From Scortum barcoo (Eukaryota > Chordata > Actinopteri > Centrarchiformes > Terapontidae), in NCBI GenBank assembly GCA_023238725.1, contig CM041553.1, positions 21,634,001 to 21,698,000 on the forward strand: a stretch of DNA of 64,000 nt, in the 5' to 3' direction. Below the pieces are notes generated by a model that saw only the letters and a list, made by a program, of their open reading frames with translations, did no database searches and had not been told where the DNA came from. Below, piece by piece: positions 13,701 to 28,000 of the stretch; position 1 is the stretch's first letter; each line of letters starts with the position of its first letter. Position numbers and translations under genes: made by a program.

Positions 13701-16700
13701 GAAACACATGTAATGACGTGATTCGTTAAAGAATAATAAGAATAAAAAAAGACCAATCCCAACCAAACATATTTTGCTATGAGAGAAAAATCTGGCTCCA
13801 TGTAATACTTCTTGGCTGAGCGTCTGTTGCTTTCATACCTGCTGTCAGTGGTGTAGTTGTAATCTGGAGGATTCAGAGAAATCCCAGTGGGCTGGTAACA
13901 ATTCAGCCTGATTACTGTAGGCTAACAAACAATACTGCGCTTTCTGCAGCCTGAGCGGGCAGAGCCTTGTGCTGTCTGTCTGCACATACACACACATGCG
14001 TTATGTTAATGTAGCAATCAAGTCTATAGTATAGCACTGAAACACAAGCTGCTCATCCCCCCGTTACCTTGGTTATTCTGGCTCAGTCCAGTAGTAGTCT
14101 GCACATCATGATTTAAAGGGAGAGAAAAAAACAGAAAGAAGAAGATTGTGCCAAGAAAATACAGAAAAAAAACTTAAGCAGGCAGGCAAGCGATCTAAAA
14201 TAATGGATATACGTGGAGGTGGGCAGTGCAAGTGTGAAATACTTGGTGTTAAAGCAGTGTTAAGCCAAAATGCAAACTTAACTGTCATGATTATGTGACA
14301 TTTCAAGTAAAGGCTTTCTCCAGTTGTCATTTTTATCTGTAGCTGGCCGCATTGCCATCACCCTCTATCACATAAACTAGGAGCAGGCATTGCAGGCATC
14401 CCTGAAAACTATGATAAACAAGATTGGGGAGACCAGCGACTTACTGAAACGACTGCTCTGGATTTAAAAAGGACAGTTTCTGTTTGTCAAGATTTTACAC
14501 ACGGTGTCACTTCGCAGCCCAAAATATGAGAATTTTTTTATCTGCTTTTTTGTTTGGGATAAATGTGTTCATTTCAAGTGGGGTCTAACAGGGTTTTTGT
14601 TACTTAGTTGTGTGTGGTTTGGTTCCAATTACCAGGACCTCTTTGTTACCCTGGTGGGAATTTGCTTTGAGGTCTGCTTCTTATCCGTCCAGTCGTTTCT
14701 CCACCTCACACATATATAAATTTTTGTAAATCATATGCACCGTATAAGAAAAGCTTCACACTTGGGGATTTTGAGCAATTCCCACCCAATACAAACCCTC
14801 CCCATAACCACTGTAGATGGTTTACTCCCACTCAGGCATTGCCTGCTGTGGACCAAACTGCAATTGACATGGAGTAGACCCCAGACTCCCATATAAACAG
14901 CTTTCACAGATGCTTAGCATGAACAGTCTTGCTGGGAAAACAATCTTCTTTTGAGCTCTGTCTGCAAATGTCCTCATTCAATAAACCAATGGAATGAATG
15001 AAATAAATAATAAGTGTGTAAATAAAGACCTGCAGGCATAAGTGGTCTTATTTGTTTATTTAAAACAAAAAAATTGATCTATTGGCCAGTGACGAATTCT
15101 AGAAACCTTTGCTGATGCTAATATTGTTTTTCCATTCAAGTGTTTTGTTTTTGCCCACACTGTACTTCTCCCGGTACCTCTGACAGAATCTGCAATGTTC
15201 AAAATAAGTTCCACTCCAATTGGACTGGCCCTAACAAATCAAAGAATCATCAGTTTTGTATGCCAAACACATTTTCTTCCGAAATGAAAACAAATGGATC
15301 AATGTCACAACAGGTCCAACCTCTCTCCTTCTTTCTCTCTCCCTCTCTCTCTCCCAGTCTCTGCCTCCCCATCATCCCCAGCAATGCATGTCAGTGTGTA
15401 ACAGTCAAGCATAATGCATAGGAAATTGGATGGTGTGTAAAAGGAGACACGTTTAGGGAACATGGAACTGATTTGGGAGAAAGGGCATGTGTAAGCCCAG
15501 GAGAGGAACAGGATTAGTTTGGAATGTTGTACTTCCATTATAGAGGCACCGCTTTGGGAAATGAGAAATGCTGTTGGCTTTACTTCACCCCATATGTGAT
15601 CGCTCATTCTCCACCAACCTTGTTCATCTCTTCTTTTGACTTCCTACTTCTCGGCGTGTGGGGGATAGAGGGTGGGGGTTGGGGGTCGCGGTGTGTAGCA
15701 TAAAAACACGAACATGCTGAAATGGAAGGTTGTGAATTAAACATGCATGTTCTTTTTGCTTTGCTCTATCACTGCGGTGGGATGCTGCCCTTCTGTGTGG
15801 TGTCTGCGTATTTGCATGGGTGCACGTGTGTGCGTGCACGTGACTGTGTGTGTCCCAGCCTGGGATGTCCCATATCAGTAGGGGCCATTTGCCCAGGTTC
15901 TTGGCTGAGTCGCTTTAATATTTAACACCTGCTCCCCACACCTGCTGTCACTTGCTGAAGATACACTGCTGTGTCATTCACTCACTAAGTCCTCCCCCAC
16001 TTTCACCTCTTATTTTTTCCCCTGCACTCTAGCTCTTACTTCCTTCTTGTTTCCCTGTCTCCTTCCACCGCTGTGTGCCTGTCTGGTCTCCCTTTCCATC
16101 TTTCCCTCCCAACATCTCCATTTCCACCGCCGCCCCATCCATCTTTTCTGTCTTTTCATTTCGCCATGTCTCTCAGTCTTCTTGTGTCTTCCCGCTCTTG
16201 CATCCACGGTTGTTACTCTCTGGTGGCTTGGGTTGTGTGAGGAACAGCCAGCTATGTTAGAAGGCTTTGGGAAAGCTTGCTAGCCTTGAACCCCTGTGAA
16301 GTAAGATTGGATGACGGGCTTGTGTGTCTGTTTGAGAGAGAAAGAGAAGGAGGGAGGGAAAAAGAAAGTAGCTCGGTTAATATGGTTACTATGGTGACTA
16401 AACCAGACTACAGCATTTAGTACTATTCTGCCTGCTGCTAAGGTTCTCTGGCTCCATTTACACTGCAGGTCTTGATGCCCAGTTTCTTCCAGCTTGGCTG
16501 GGCACCAAACTGAACACAACTGGCTGTCGGTGTGAAAGCCAGGGGGAGATCAAGTCCTTGTCACTGCACCTCCAAGTACCTCCACACTAAGATGGCTAAC
16601 GTTGAAATGCTGTTTATGTGTGAAAATGGCTTAGATCCACACTAGCATTTTCAGGTTGTTCTTCAGGTTGAGTCTTTGTCCACACAAAAAATAATGTCAG

Positions 16701-19700
16701 GAAAACAGGAAAAAGCTTAAATCTCTTCTTTGCCGTCTTATTTCAGTCGACAGAAAAAAAAACACTGTGCCACATTCACAGCCAACAATTTGATGACATG
16801 GTTGATACTCTAATATCTGTCTGTAAATAAAGACTATGGAGTCAGGTCACCACAAGCCTCCAGAAAAAGCTTTGGTGCTCGTTGCCAAGTCTGTGAAAAT
16901 CTATTGGAGAAATATATGCCATCATTTGTAAATACCACCATTACTGTATCACATCTGATTGTCAATATCTCTTTTGCAAGAGAGACCTGAGTACAACAAA
17001 TAGAATGATCAGATTAATAAATGAATCTGAAGATAAAGGTTTGTATTAATACAATATTTGATGTTACAGAGACGGTGGTTGAATGCATCGTCTTACATAT
17101 TGTTCCAAACTGCCATTGGTATTCAATTGGATTGAGATCTGGTGACTCTATAGGGAGTTGCATTTTATTCCCGTAATTTTTGCAGTAATAAAATCATTCA
17201 AGTGAGCTCTGGTACCCGATAGCATTTGCATTTAATATGTTTCTCCACTCTTTTATTCCAGTTTTCCTTTGAGTTTTCTCCCATCGGTACCATGTTTTTT
17301 TTGGACTTCATGCAAAAAGTGAAGTGTAAACAAGACAAAAGTTCAGTTTTTATGGGGGTTATGTGGGTACAGTGACTTACTGAAGTTTTGTTGTCACTTA
17401 ATGTTAATTATTAACCTTTACAGATGCTGTATTTTATGCATTTTGTAGATGCTTTGACCCACCAGTAAGAGAATAAGTCCATACTGAGTTGACATAGTCC
17501 AGTTTTTTCTCTCCATTTTGGCCATCTGTCTGCACTTCAGTTAGCTGCTTTAGTTAACTTTCTGTTGCCTGCTGAATCTCGGTGATCAGTTATCCTAGAT
17601 GTCAATATCACAGATCCCTTTGATGTTGTGTCATCAAAAAAACCACTTAACATTTTTGGAAATACACTTTTTTTATTTCCTGCCAATAGAGGGCTGTAAA
17701 CTTCCCCCAAATTGTGGGTCATATTGCGGTTACCCTCAGAACACCCTGAATTATACTGTGTTCATGAATATCTCTTCGACTTGATGAACAGACACTGACT
17801 TGGCCTAAATGCACAATGAAATCTCCATCTGCAGTGGAAGCAAACATCTGCCAAGTCAGCTCTCAGCTAACTGGTACAGTACATCAAAGAGCATCATTTA
17901 TGTAATATCATACATTGTTCCTCACAAAAGGTAGAATAAAATGTAACAACAAAACATAAATAAATACGTAGACACTGCCAATTAATGGCTTCATACTATT
18001 TTACAGTTTCAAATATCAACATTTTTGAATATATGGATCTATGTATATTTACTGTTGTCTGTTGCTGCCATCAATGCAATTTTAATAAATGAGATCTTTA
18101 GCTGGAAGTATCTTGTGTGTGCTGAGGTGTATCTGAAATACTGTTAAAATTGGCCCAACAGGGATCTTATTCGATTCCATGTGTTTTTTTTCCCATAATA
18201 TATATCCAGTCTGTGCCACATGTGAGTAAAACAAATGAGCCACGTACTTAAAACTGGTAAATGTGAAAATGAAGACAAACTCTAAGAACACATGCATATA
18301 CATAATACACATGCACACAAGTTTTAATTTGGAGTCCCAGTCAAATGTGTGAATTGGGGACAAGCAAACAACAAATCAAAAGAAAAACATGTAAAACAGA
18401 GACCCATCCAAGCCTTGTTTGTATTGAGAATATTTGTGCTTTTGGTTATGACTTGGCTTGGCGCTGTGCTCTGTGTGGAGGATTATCATTTGGAAGGAAA
18501 AGAGATGTGTAGCATCACTCCTTATCATGTCTTGGAGTTTTTTCATCTTTGGAGGCAGTTGAAATTGGCAATTGACATATTCGCTGTAGTTTTGGCTTTG
18601 AGATAGTCATTCCTCATCTTCCCCTTTTAACTCTGATTGCTTTTCATCTCTGGACGGTGATGTTCCCTCTACTTTTGGCCTGGAGACAGTCACTTTTCTT
18701 TTCAGCACACTTTCCTGCTTTCTTTTCTCTTGAATTCCCTGTTGATGAAGTTTGCATTTCTGTAGGTTGTCCTCTTGTCTTTTTCATCAACCATGGTGAC
18801 TAACAGTGCTTGCTGCAACCTACACAGCTGTATTCCTGACCTTTTGTGAGGCTGAATTACAGTTGTGTAGTTTGCAGAAGAAAAAAAATGGTTTTCTGTG
18901 GTTAGGGGCATTGTCAAGTTGTTATATAAGCTTTAAACCACCTGACAGATGACAAAACCTCCCAGAATTATTAAAGTTCAATTGTGAGATTTTTGATTCT
19001 CAACATATTCAAACACACTGAAGTAAAAAACACATTTGCTTCCCATCCATGACATGATTACTACTCTGAAAAGATTACACAAAAAAACATCCAATATCTG
19101 TATATATGATTGCCTGAATCAATCATATTTCACTGGACTGGATCTCCTGTGAGCTATTAAATGCCAAGAAAAATACAAATTCAAGCAGAAGGCAACCAAG
19201 GGACAGCAGTAAGATAACAAAAACCCTGTGAAAAATAATACTGTTATTGCATTTCTGGACTCGAAGTTTCCGTTGTGGTTTCATGGCTCTAAATGCAGAG
19301 CCCGGTAAAGTGCACTTTACTTACATCTTTTAATTTGCTGCAGTCGTCTTTGCTGCTATCTCTGAAGTGGTTTTTACTGTTAAAGTGCTACAGCTATTAC
19401 TGAAATGTTGATGATAACAAAGGAAAAAAATCTATTTAGAAAGAAATGTTTATCTGCACACCCTGTCCAGGCCAACAATGGGTGATCTGGTTTGTCTTTT
19501 CTGAGGAAATTAAAGATGTAGACAGAATACGAAAGAATCTTTGCGTTATATCTGAATGCTGGATCACTGTCTTCTTGGAGGATGAGAGAACAGTAATGCT
19601 TCGGCTTTAAGAAAAAAAAAAAAAGAAAAAAAAAGAGCTGCTCCAGGCAAAATCACACCACCCTGCTCCCACTCTGCACATACCCTGTAGCACATTATTG

Positions 19701-22023
19701 CTTCAAGGGAGGAAAAAAAATGCATCTAATAATGTGGACATCAATTTGAAGGGTCAACATAATCCATTAAACGGGTTCCTTTTATAGTCTGCCCCACAGT
19801 GCCCATGTAGCAGTAGTTACTGTATATAAGACTATGAAGACCAGGCCAATTTGGAGAACGTGTGCATTTACCTGGCCGTCGCCACCTATGGAGAGCATGC
19901 ATTTCTGCTTATCTAGCACATATGCAGACACAATTGGTATTGCATATTTTGCTACTGTGTACATAACCCAAACAATCATGTGTTGGGGTCTTTTGACGCA
20001 ACATCCCCACTGTGTGTTTTATCTACTTCTAGCAATCACAGCTACATCAAATTAGCAATTACATCACTGGCCATACATAAATGCTGCTAAATGGGAACAG
20101 CATTACACGACTAAGAGATTAACTGCCTTAAGGCCCAGTCACAGCAGTATTTAGTCTGGAGGAATACCAAGAGCCCAACATGGCGGAAGTTATTGTAGCT
20201 TATTTGCTGTGCTGCAGCATTCTTTCTTATTTAACCTTCTCAAACCGCTCCACTGAAGTGGAATGGTTTGTTGTTTTAAGCCGCCCATTGCGACACAAAA
20301 ACACTCTTAGTATGCGCTGGTGCCGCATTCACAGTCCACAAACAAAAACAGCCTATGGTAAAAGTCATCATAAAAAAAGCATCATAGTGAGTTGGATTTT
20401 GTTGACACTGGCCAGGCATCTGGAGCAAAAATACTGTCAGTCACAGCTGATATCCGACAGCTCAGTCTTTATGGTTCTGGCTAGCGGTGCTGCTTCCCAG
20501 TCACAACAGCCTGAGCCTCTGCTTTATTCCCACAGTGATGCAGACTGCCGCTTTGACACTGACAACCAGTGGCGTTCATGGGGGCAGGAATGGGTTGCCC
20601 TTTTAACTCTTGGGTGCAAATTGCCCTTTTCATCTGGCAATCAAAACTTTTCAGGCCCTGCCCTGGCCCCTTCATAGGGCATGACCTTCTCTGGCTCAGT
20701 TGAGTTAGGGCTTTTATTTCTTTTTTTTTTTTTGCCCAAGCCCCTAAAACTGCCTGTGCAAAACAGTGCTGACAACATGTTATTAAAAGTGAAATAATTC
20801 TTAGAGTCATCTGTGTGCCTGTAGTGGGAAGCCATTTTGGCCGCCTGAAATGCCGATGTCAACTCAAGTGCCCTCAGTTCATCAGAGTTGGAGGGAAGGA
20901 AATGAATTTTATCTCTAAAAAAAACTCCCCCTGCAGTTTTTTCACCATCTACTGAAGTCAAAATATGTCACTGGATTTGAACAGCTCTGCTACATCTGCC
21001 CTCATTGATAACAGGCAAGAGATGTGTCGCCTCTTTGACTTATACAGCTGAAAATCAGAGTGCAGCTAGTTATATTTACTGTCCCGCCAGGTATGCCAAG
21101 AGTTGTGGCTTTTCCATAACTACATGAACCCAGCATCCCTGTTAAATTATTTCAGTGTCAACATAAATTAGAAACAGAAAGAACTCAAAGAAGAGAGCAG
21201 AGAGGGTTAATACTGAATACTGTTTTTTTTTTTTTTTTTTTTTTTTTTTGGGGGATTATGATTGCAGTGACACTGAGTGTATGGGAGGAACCAGGGGATT
21301 GATTTTATTGAAACATACCCATCCTGACAGTTAGAAGCCTTGACTGTCTGGTCCTGTAAGAGATGTCCACATTCAATATGAGACAGAGGAGATAATTAGA
21401 TTCATGATGAGATGCCCTAATTAACTTGCTGATTGATCTGAGTTGCCTTCATGTATCAAATGTCAAATTAAATAAAACTTCACTGAAGTGAGCTTCACTT
21501 CACACATCAATAGCACTCTGATCCATGTTTGACTTTATTTTATGACTTATTATTTGACTGTATTTTGTCTTAACTTGTATTTGTATTGTAAAGTGAAGTA
21601 ACACGTTACTGGCTTAAATTTCTTGGGAAGAAATTCCTGAGAGTATAACAGGACTCGTTGTAACTGTCTGTTTATGTGTCTCTGCATTCTGTTTATCTGT
21701 CTGTTTTGGCAGAGTCTCACTTATTGTTGTTTGCTTGTTGGAAACGGCTGCTGGAGATGTCAATCTCTCCTCAGCAGAGCTGCTGCAGCTGTTTAGCATA
21801 CATCACGGCCTGTGTTGGTGTGTCGTGTTGTCTGTCTGTGCCGTGTGAGAGAACAGCAGGATGTCGCTATCAGCCAACAGGTCCCTCTGTCACACACAAT
21901 GAGAGAATTACCTTAGCTGGACCTGCTGTCCTTGCACCTGTGTTTGCGTGTTTATGAAAAAGTGTGTGCGCATGAGTGTGCACGAATCACTCAGATCTGT
22001 CAGCAGTCATCTCTGCTCAACCT

Positions 22024-22060
<37 letters not shown>

Positions 22061-25000
22061 CAGCACTGGTCCCAAACAGACGAGGCCTCTGTATTATTAT
22101 TATATCTCTTCGTTTTTCTCCTACGGGTTTCACGACACTCTCCTTCACTCACTTCCCAGCTTTTTCCACTGCGTCACTCTCTTATATCCTTTTATTTTTC
22201 AGTCATCCTCCATGTCTTTTGCTCGCTCCCTTTCTTCTCATCACCTCTCGCCAACCTCATCCCCTTTCCTTTTCTCTTGTCATCCCCCCCTGCTCTCCTC
22301 CTTCTCTCACGCCCCAGTTGGGGAGTACAATGGAATGGCAATGGCAGGGTTGTGGTGTGTGTGTGTTTGTCTGCGTGATGTCACACTACAGCAGCTCTAT
22401 AGTAACTCTCTCTTTTTTAATCCCTGTGCTCACAGACCACACTGCTATTTTAAGATTTTATAAACCTTTTCAAAGAAGCTTCAGGGGGAAAGCTTGTCCA
22501 TGTGCTGTGTACAGAGTGTGTGTGTGTCCGGGAAGAAAGAGTGTAAGGGAGAGCGTGTGTAGGTATGTTTGCAAGTGTGTGTTTATTTTTCTGTCAGACC
22601 AGCTGATAACTCAACTCTAAGCAGTTTTATGGGTTGTGTTAAAATTATTGCAGTCATATATACATGAATTTAAAGCCTATTTTCATTTTTTTTTTAAAAG
22701 TCGACTATAAAGAAAAAAATAACAAAAATCCTCTCTGACTTAAACTCAAATGTATTTTGCGCTGTATATTTTTTTCCGAGGCTATTCCCACCTGTCACCT
22801 GCACATTTCCCTTTCTGCCAGGTCATATAAATGTTACAGTAAGAATCTCAAGGAAAAAGTCAAGTTGAATATTTAGAAGCACAGCTGATGTCATGTTAAT
22901 AAAACAGACAGAATCTCCAGACAATAAACAGACAATAAACCTGGCAGTAAACCTAGCTGGCAGTATATTGCATGCTCATAATTGCCACTGCAATATAATA
23001 TCTCCCACCCTGAACTGTCTGATCTCTTGTCTTTCATCATATGTAAATCTGTTCCTGGCACAGAGGAGCTGCTCTGTCTATTCAGCAGCACTTGGTCTAC
23101 CATTTCTGAGTCGATTGCCCCTTTTAAACTTGAAAAACATGAGCAGAGGAGGCAGCCCGGTCTCAGCGCCTTCACCTAGACTCCTAAGAGGGAAGGGTGT
23201 GAAAAAGTCCAAATTTTCACCTGTTAAGTGGACTGCTGAAAAACATCAGGAGACTGTCGAGGTCATGGCAGAAATGTACTTTCTGACCTCACTTCCAGGA
23301 CCAGTGAAAACCCAAGGGCTCCAACAAGTCTGCATGCCTCAAAGTATGTTGTTGGATGAATTTCTGCCTCTCTGTTAAGTCTTTACTTAATATTACTGAT
23401 GATGGAAAATGAGTTATTCCACTTGTGGGCAGCAGAACAAGCTGTAAACACGACAGCGACATACTGTATTGTCATTTGATAAAGTTGTTAAAGCAAACGT
23501 GCAAACAAACAGTTTACACATTTGCCTGTTTGCACATCCGGGAGGCACAGGACAACATTAGCATTTGGATTAATATTCGCGTCAACCCGACAAATCCACA
23601 CAGTCCAATATTTACTTTTGCTCTGTTTTGATCTCTCCTACCAGCTCCAGAGGGCTCTTTAGCTTGCCACGGTAGATGTTTCACTATCCTCAGCGCCCAG
23701 GTGATGATCTGATCTGATGATCGGAAATATGCCAACAATCCCCAGAGCTAATGGGAACTTCACAGTCAAGGGTTAATCCTCTGTGTGTTCGTCATTCCAA
23801 GCAACGCCTATCACATTATATACAGTCATTTAAAAATGGAAAGAAAATGGAAAAAACTTCAGTAAAGTTAGTACCTCAAAACTGCACAATACTTGAATAA
23901 ATGCGCTTGGTTGCATTCCTCTGCTGCTTCGCCACTGAACATAAACACAGGCTGTTTTAAGCTGTTTAAACAAATGACCAATGCTGTTGTTTTCTGGAGT
24001 AGACAGTCTCGCGGGTCCTGTTCTACACTAATAAATGTGCCGTGCCCTCCTTCCTCACTCTGTGCCCTACAACTGTCCCCTACATTTTTATTTCGCTGGA
24101 TTCCACTGCTGCTTTGAGCTCTTTCTTTCTTAATAAAGTCTGTTTCCTACATGAAATCTACAACCTGCCTCCTGACATTACCCCCACAAGCCTCCTTAAG
24201 GGGTTTCTTGATATTGTCGGCCCAAGTGTCAACTCCGCTGTAAATAGCTCTGTGGCCGGTGGGGCTGTTGCATCCCGTTTCATACATGTAATAGGCCTTT
24301 TAAAAATGATACAGTTCTCCATTGACAGAAGTGTCAGACCCATTTCAATACTGCTGTTTTTGTTCTGATGGATGGTAACAACACACAGTATATGAAAAGC
24401 TGTTAAGTCACCGGAGTTTGCTGATTTGAGACAACCTCTCCCTGGCTGCCGGCTCTGACTGTGCCGTTCTTTGCCTCGTAGACTTCAGGGCTGCCTTCGA
24501 TATGGTAACTCATGCCGTTATAATTGACTGTCTTGAGCATGGGGCCGGTGTGAACAGCACTGCCCTGGCTCACCACATGTCATAACTGAGGAAGACAACC
24601 ACTTAGGCATTTTTTTCATCTGCCTTGTCTGGGATCTCTCACGGGGTCCCTCAGGGTTCAGTTTCAAATAAATTTCTTCTCCGCATTAGTTTGCTGCACC
24701 ACTGAGTCATATTATTGAGACTTACATTTCCTGTCCCTGTCATGTAGGCAACACCCAGCACAGTGTCCTTTTAGAGCCAGTTGATCTGAACAATTAACTG
24801 TCCTCATGACAATATTTAAATATTAATGGACACAAAATGTTTTCTCGGGAGATTAAGAGTAAACCTCAAAGGTTTTGAATGTATACTTTAGGTTTTCATC
24901 TCAAACTGACTTTGGCCACATAGACAGTTGTGATAACTATTAAACATATTTATCCAGGCCTTAAAGCTGAAATCTGTAATTTCCACGTCTGTTCCCTCTT

Positions 25001-28000
25001 CAGTGCAAGACAGAACTGAAATGATGTTTGAATTACAACAAAGACAGTTGATTTGTTTGAATTGTGGTCAATTCTGCGAAGGTCTTTTATCTTTTATCAG
25101 CCATTGTAAAACGTGGAAAAAACACACCAGCTCTCCATACTCAATTTAACAGCAGAGCAGGGAAATAATGTCCAACCAAGTTAATTAAAGTCAAACTTTA
25201 GTAATCCTACTGGGGAAATTTGTCCTCTGCATTTGACCCATCCTGGCTATTTACGAGGGCAGCCAGTGTGCAGAGCTGAACTCCAGAAAGAAAGAAAAAG
25301 CCTGGACCTTCTTCTTCAAAAGTGCTGTCTATAGTAAAAATGTACAGATTCCTATATGTAATAATAATATATTTATTTTAAAACTATGAGGATAACATAT
25401 ATATTCTTTAAAAACGGAATTAATTAATTAAATCAATCAATTAATTAATGAAACATTATGAAATCTTTAGCTTATATCTGATTCCACAATCAAATTTTGT
25501 CTTATTCTCAGATCTGTACAAACACATTGAGTTCTTTAAAACGTCCCCTTCTGTCATTTAAAATACTAAAATTTAACATTAAAATAATAATGTTTTTTCT
25601 ACAAAAAGTAAAAAGTAAAAAAAAAAATCTTGAAATAGTTGTATTCAGTATTTCTATAATGACATATCAAATAATGGAGTGAGAGAGGACGCTCACAGTG
25701 TTGAACCTTCAGAGAAACATCACTTCAATCTGCAGCTACGTTAGAAAGTTTCAGTTCATTGTTTAGCTGTATGGCCCACAAATGTACTGCTTTAGTTCAA
25801 TCTCACTGCTCTCTGTGTTGTTTTCAGCCACAGCAGGCAGTTGTTTTACAATTAAAAATCTGGCTATAGTATTTAGCTGCTAATGGGCCAGAGATGAAGG
25901 CCAAGAAACAGTAGTAAAAGAGAATTAATATTGGATTTATATTCATCAGGGGGCCTGAAAAACAACACCAAATCAGTGATAATGTTGCTCTCTATATATT
26001 TCTCACTGAAGAATCCAGAATCTATGAATATGTAATCTGTTAATTAAAAGTTTTAATTACAATTTAATAACAAAACTGCTTCACTGAAAAGTTCATTCAC
26101 TCTATTTCACTCTGTGTTTGTGCACTGTGCACCCATCTCAACCATAATTGGCCTACGGACAGTAGTTGTGATGTCAAAGAATCCTGTTCGCACAAACACG
26201 TCTCAAATTCAGGTTTAAGGTGAGCACAGAGAAGCTTTCCTCCCCCAGCAGATGAATATGAAAACAGCCTTCAAGTGTCAAACTCTGCTCGTAAATCAGT
26301 CTGGACGCTGAAGGTCAAACATCACAGCGAAGTAACTCTAAGTAACACATTTCTGAGCGGAGGGGGACTTCGGTCTCCAATTTATTGATCCCCTTGATGA
26401 ATTGTGCCTGCATTTGACCTTTCAAACATTTTTAGCAGCAGTGAGCATCTACAGGGCTGATGCTGTATCTGCAGCCCATATCCAGCTCTTAAGCCACTGC
26501 GTTTTATATACTGCCCCACCAGATTACTGTAGCTCCTTGCACATATGGATCTGTCTGTCTTCCATGTCCTCTGTGCTGCTGGAATAGTTCATTGGTGCCA
26601 AGCTTACAGATGCATCCAGAAAGGTACACCACATTTCCCTGTTGGCTTGTCTTCATCTTTCTCCTGCACCACCATAGAACAGATGTGGTGTGTAAGGTCT
26701 GGCACTGCAAGACTCACAGTCTGTTGTTTGTAACTGAGTCTCTGAATGTGGTTTTCCATCCTTTAGACTTTGGTTGCTTTGATTTTCCGATCTCAAGGAG
26801 GAAGCACATTTTATTGTGTAGATTATTGAAATGTTCTGTTATTTTGGATCGACCCTTTCATCCGCTCAAATCTCAACTCGAAACCCATTTCTGTTCTTTA
26901 GCTTTAAACTTGTGTTTAATTAGCAGATTGGGAATTGGGAATTTAGTGAGTACTTCTTCTCAGCACCAGCAGAAAAACATAATTGCTGATCATATACCAC
27001 TAACACTGCAGCAAGAAAAAATGAATAGCCTTGTACATCACAACTCGTCTGATAATTACAGTGATGTCAAAGATGAAAATGACTAGGATGACAGTGATGA
27101 TGATAAAATGACAATGATGCAAATGATGAGTGGTAGTAGTAGTTTTCTGTAAGCAGATTTTTTAAAAATATTTTTTTATGTCTCTATGTGATATTCATAT
27201 TATATGGAAACATTCTAATGAACAGTAAGCATAGGTACAGAAAAATAACATCTTCATTAATAATGTAAACATCTGCTGTATAATTAAAGTGGCTCTTCCC
27301 TGAAAAACAAAGCTGTACGCCACAGTGTTTGTCTCCATTGTCTGATTTACATCCAAAATATAATTAGTCATGTGGAATTTAATTCCAGTGTTATTATTTA
27401 AAAATATTCTCTGTGTTTTTGTGTTTACATTGGCTCAGTATTGCAGATGAAAAACAGCATTACCCCAAAGCATCAGTGTTGGGAAAATACATTTCCCAGG
27501 TAAGTTGTTAGATAGTGATGTGGGATTTTCATGTAATTACAAATCAAGACAACTACAACCAAACATCTAATAAACAAGAGGCTGTAGTGAATACCAATTC
27601 TTAATACCTTTATGTGTTTCTAAAGCTGAATTGTAGAGTTAACACACATACTGACAGTCATACTGATGCAGTTTACACTTTTATATCTTTGGCATGTGAG
27701 ACAAAACTGAATCTTCCATGTAAAACACATGAACATTAAGAAAATGTACAAAGATCACACCAACAAAAAACTCCAACTGGAGGTCTTCAACTCTGCAGAC
27801 TGATGTTAGTTGGTTAGCTGGTTTACTAATTAAGCATTTTTTTGCTGCTAAATTGTTTAAGTTGTGCTTTTGAAAAATATTTTTGTGGATCCCACATTTT
27901 GTTCACATTGTGTACACACACAAGAATGGATGTGTGCAAACATACAGGTGGTGTGACACACATTCCTGCCTTTGGTAACGCACAAAGAAACATAGTAATG

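Noticed and set aside
20180..20677. 165-codon + strand open frame and opposing frames at 20481-20961
   Set aside because: No similarity I recognise and the two strands overlap. It could be unidentified repeat sequence, but I cannot support a gene.
21932..22620. Long overlapping + strand open frames, up to 214 codons
   Set aside because: Three frames are open at once over a CA run and pyrimidine-rich DNA; no domain similarity and no splice context.
22893..23378. 161-codon + strand open frame
   Set aside because: No recognisable family; chance open frame in intronic DNA.
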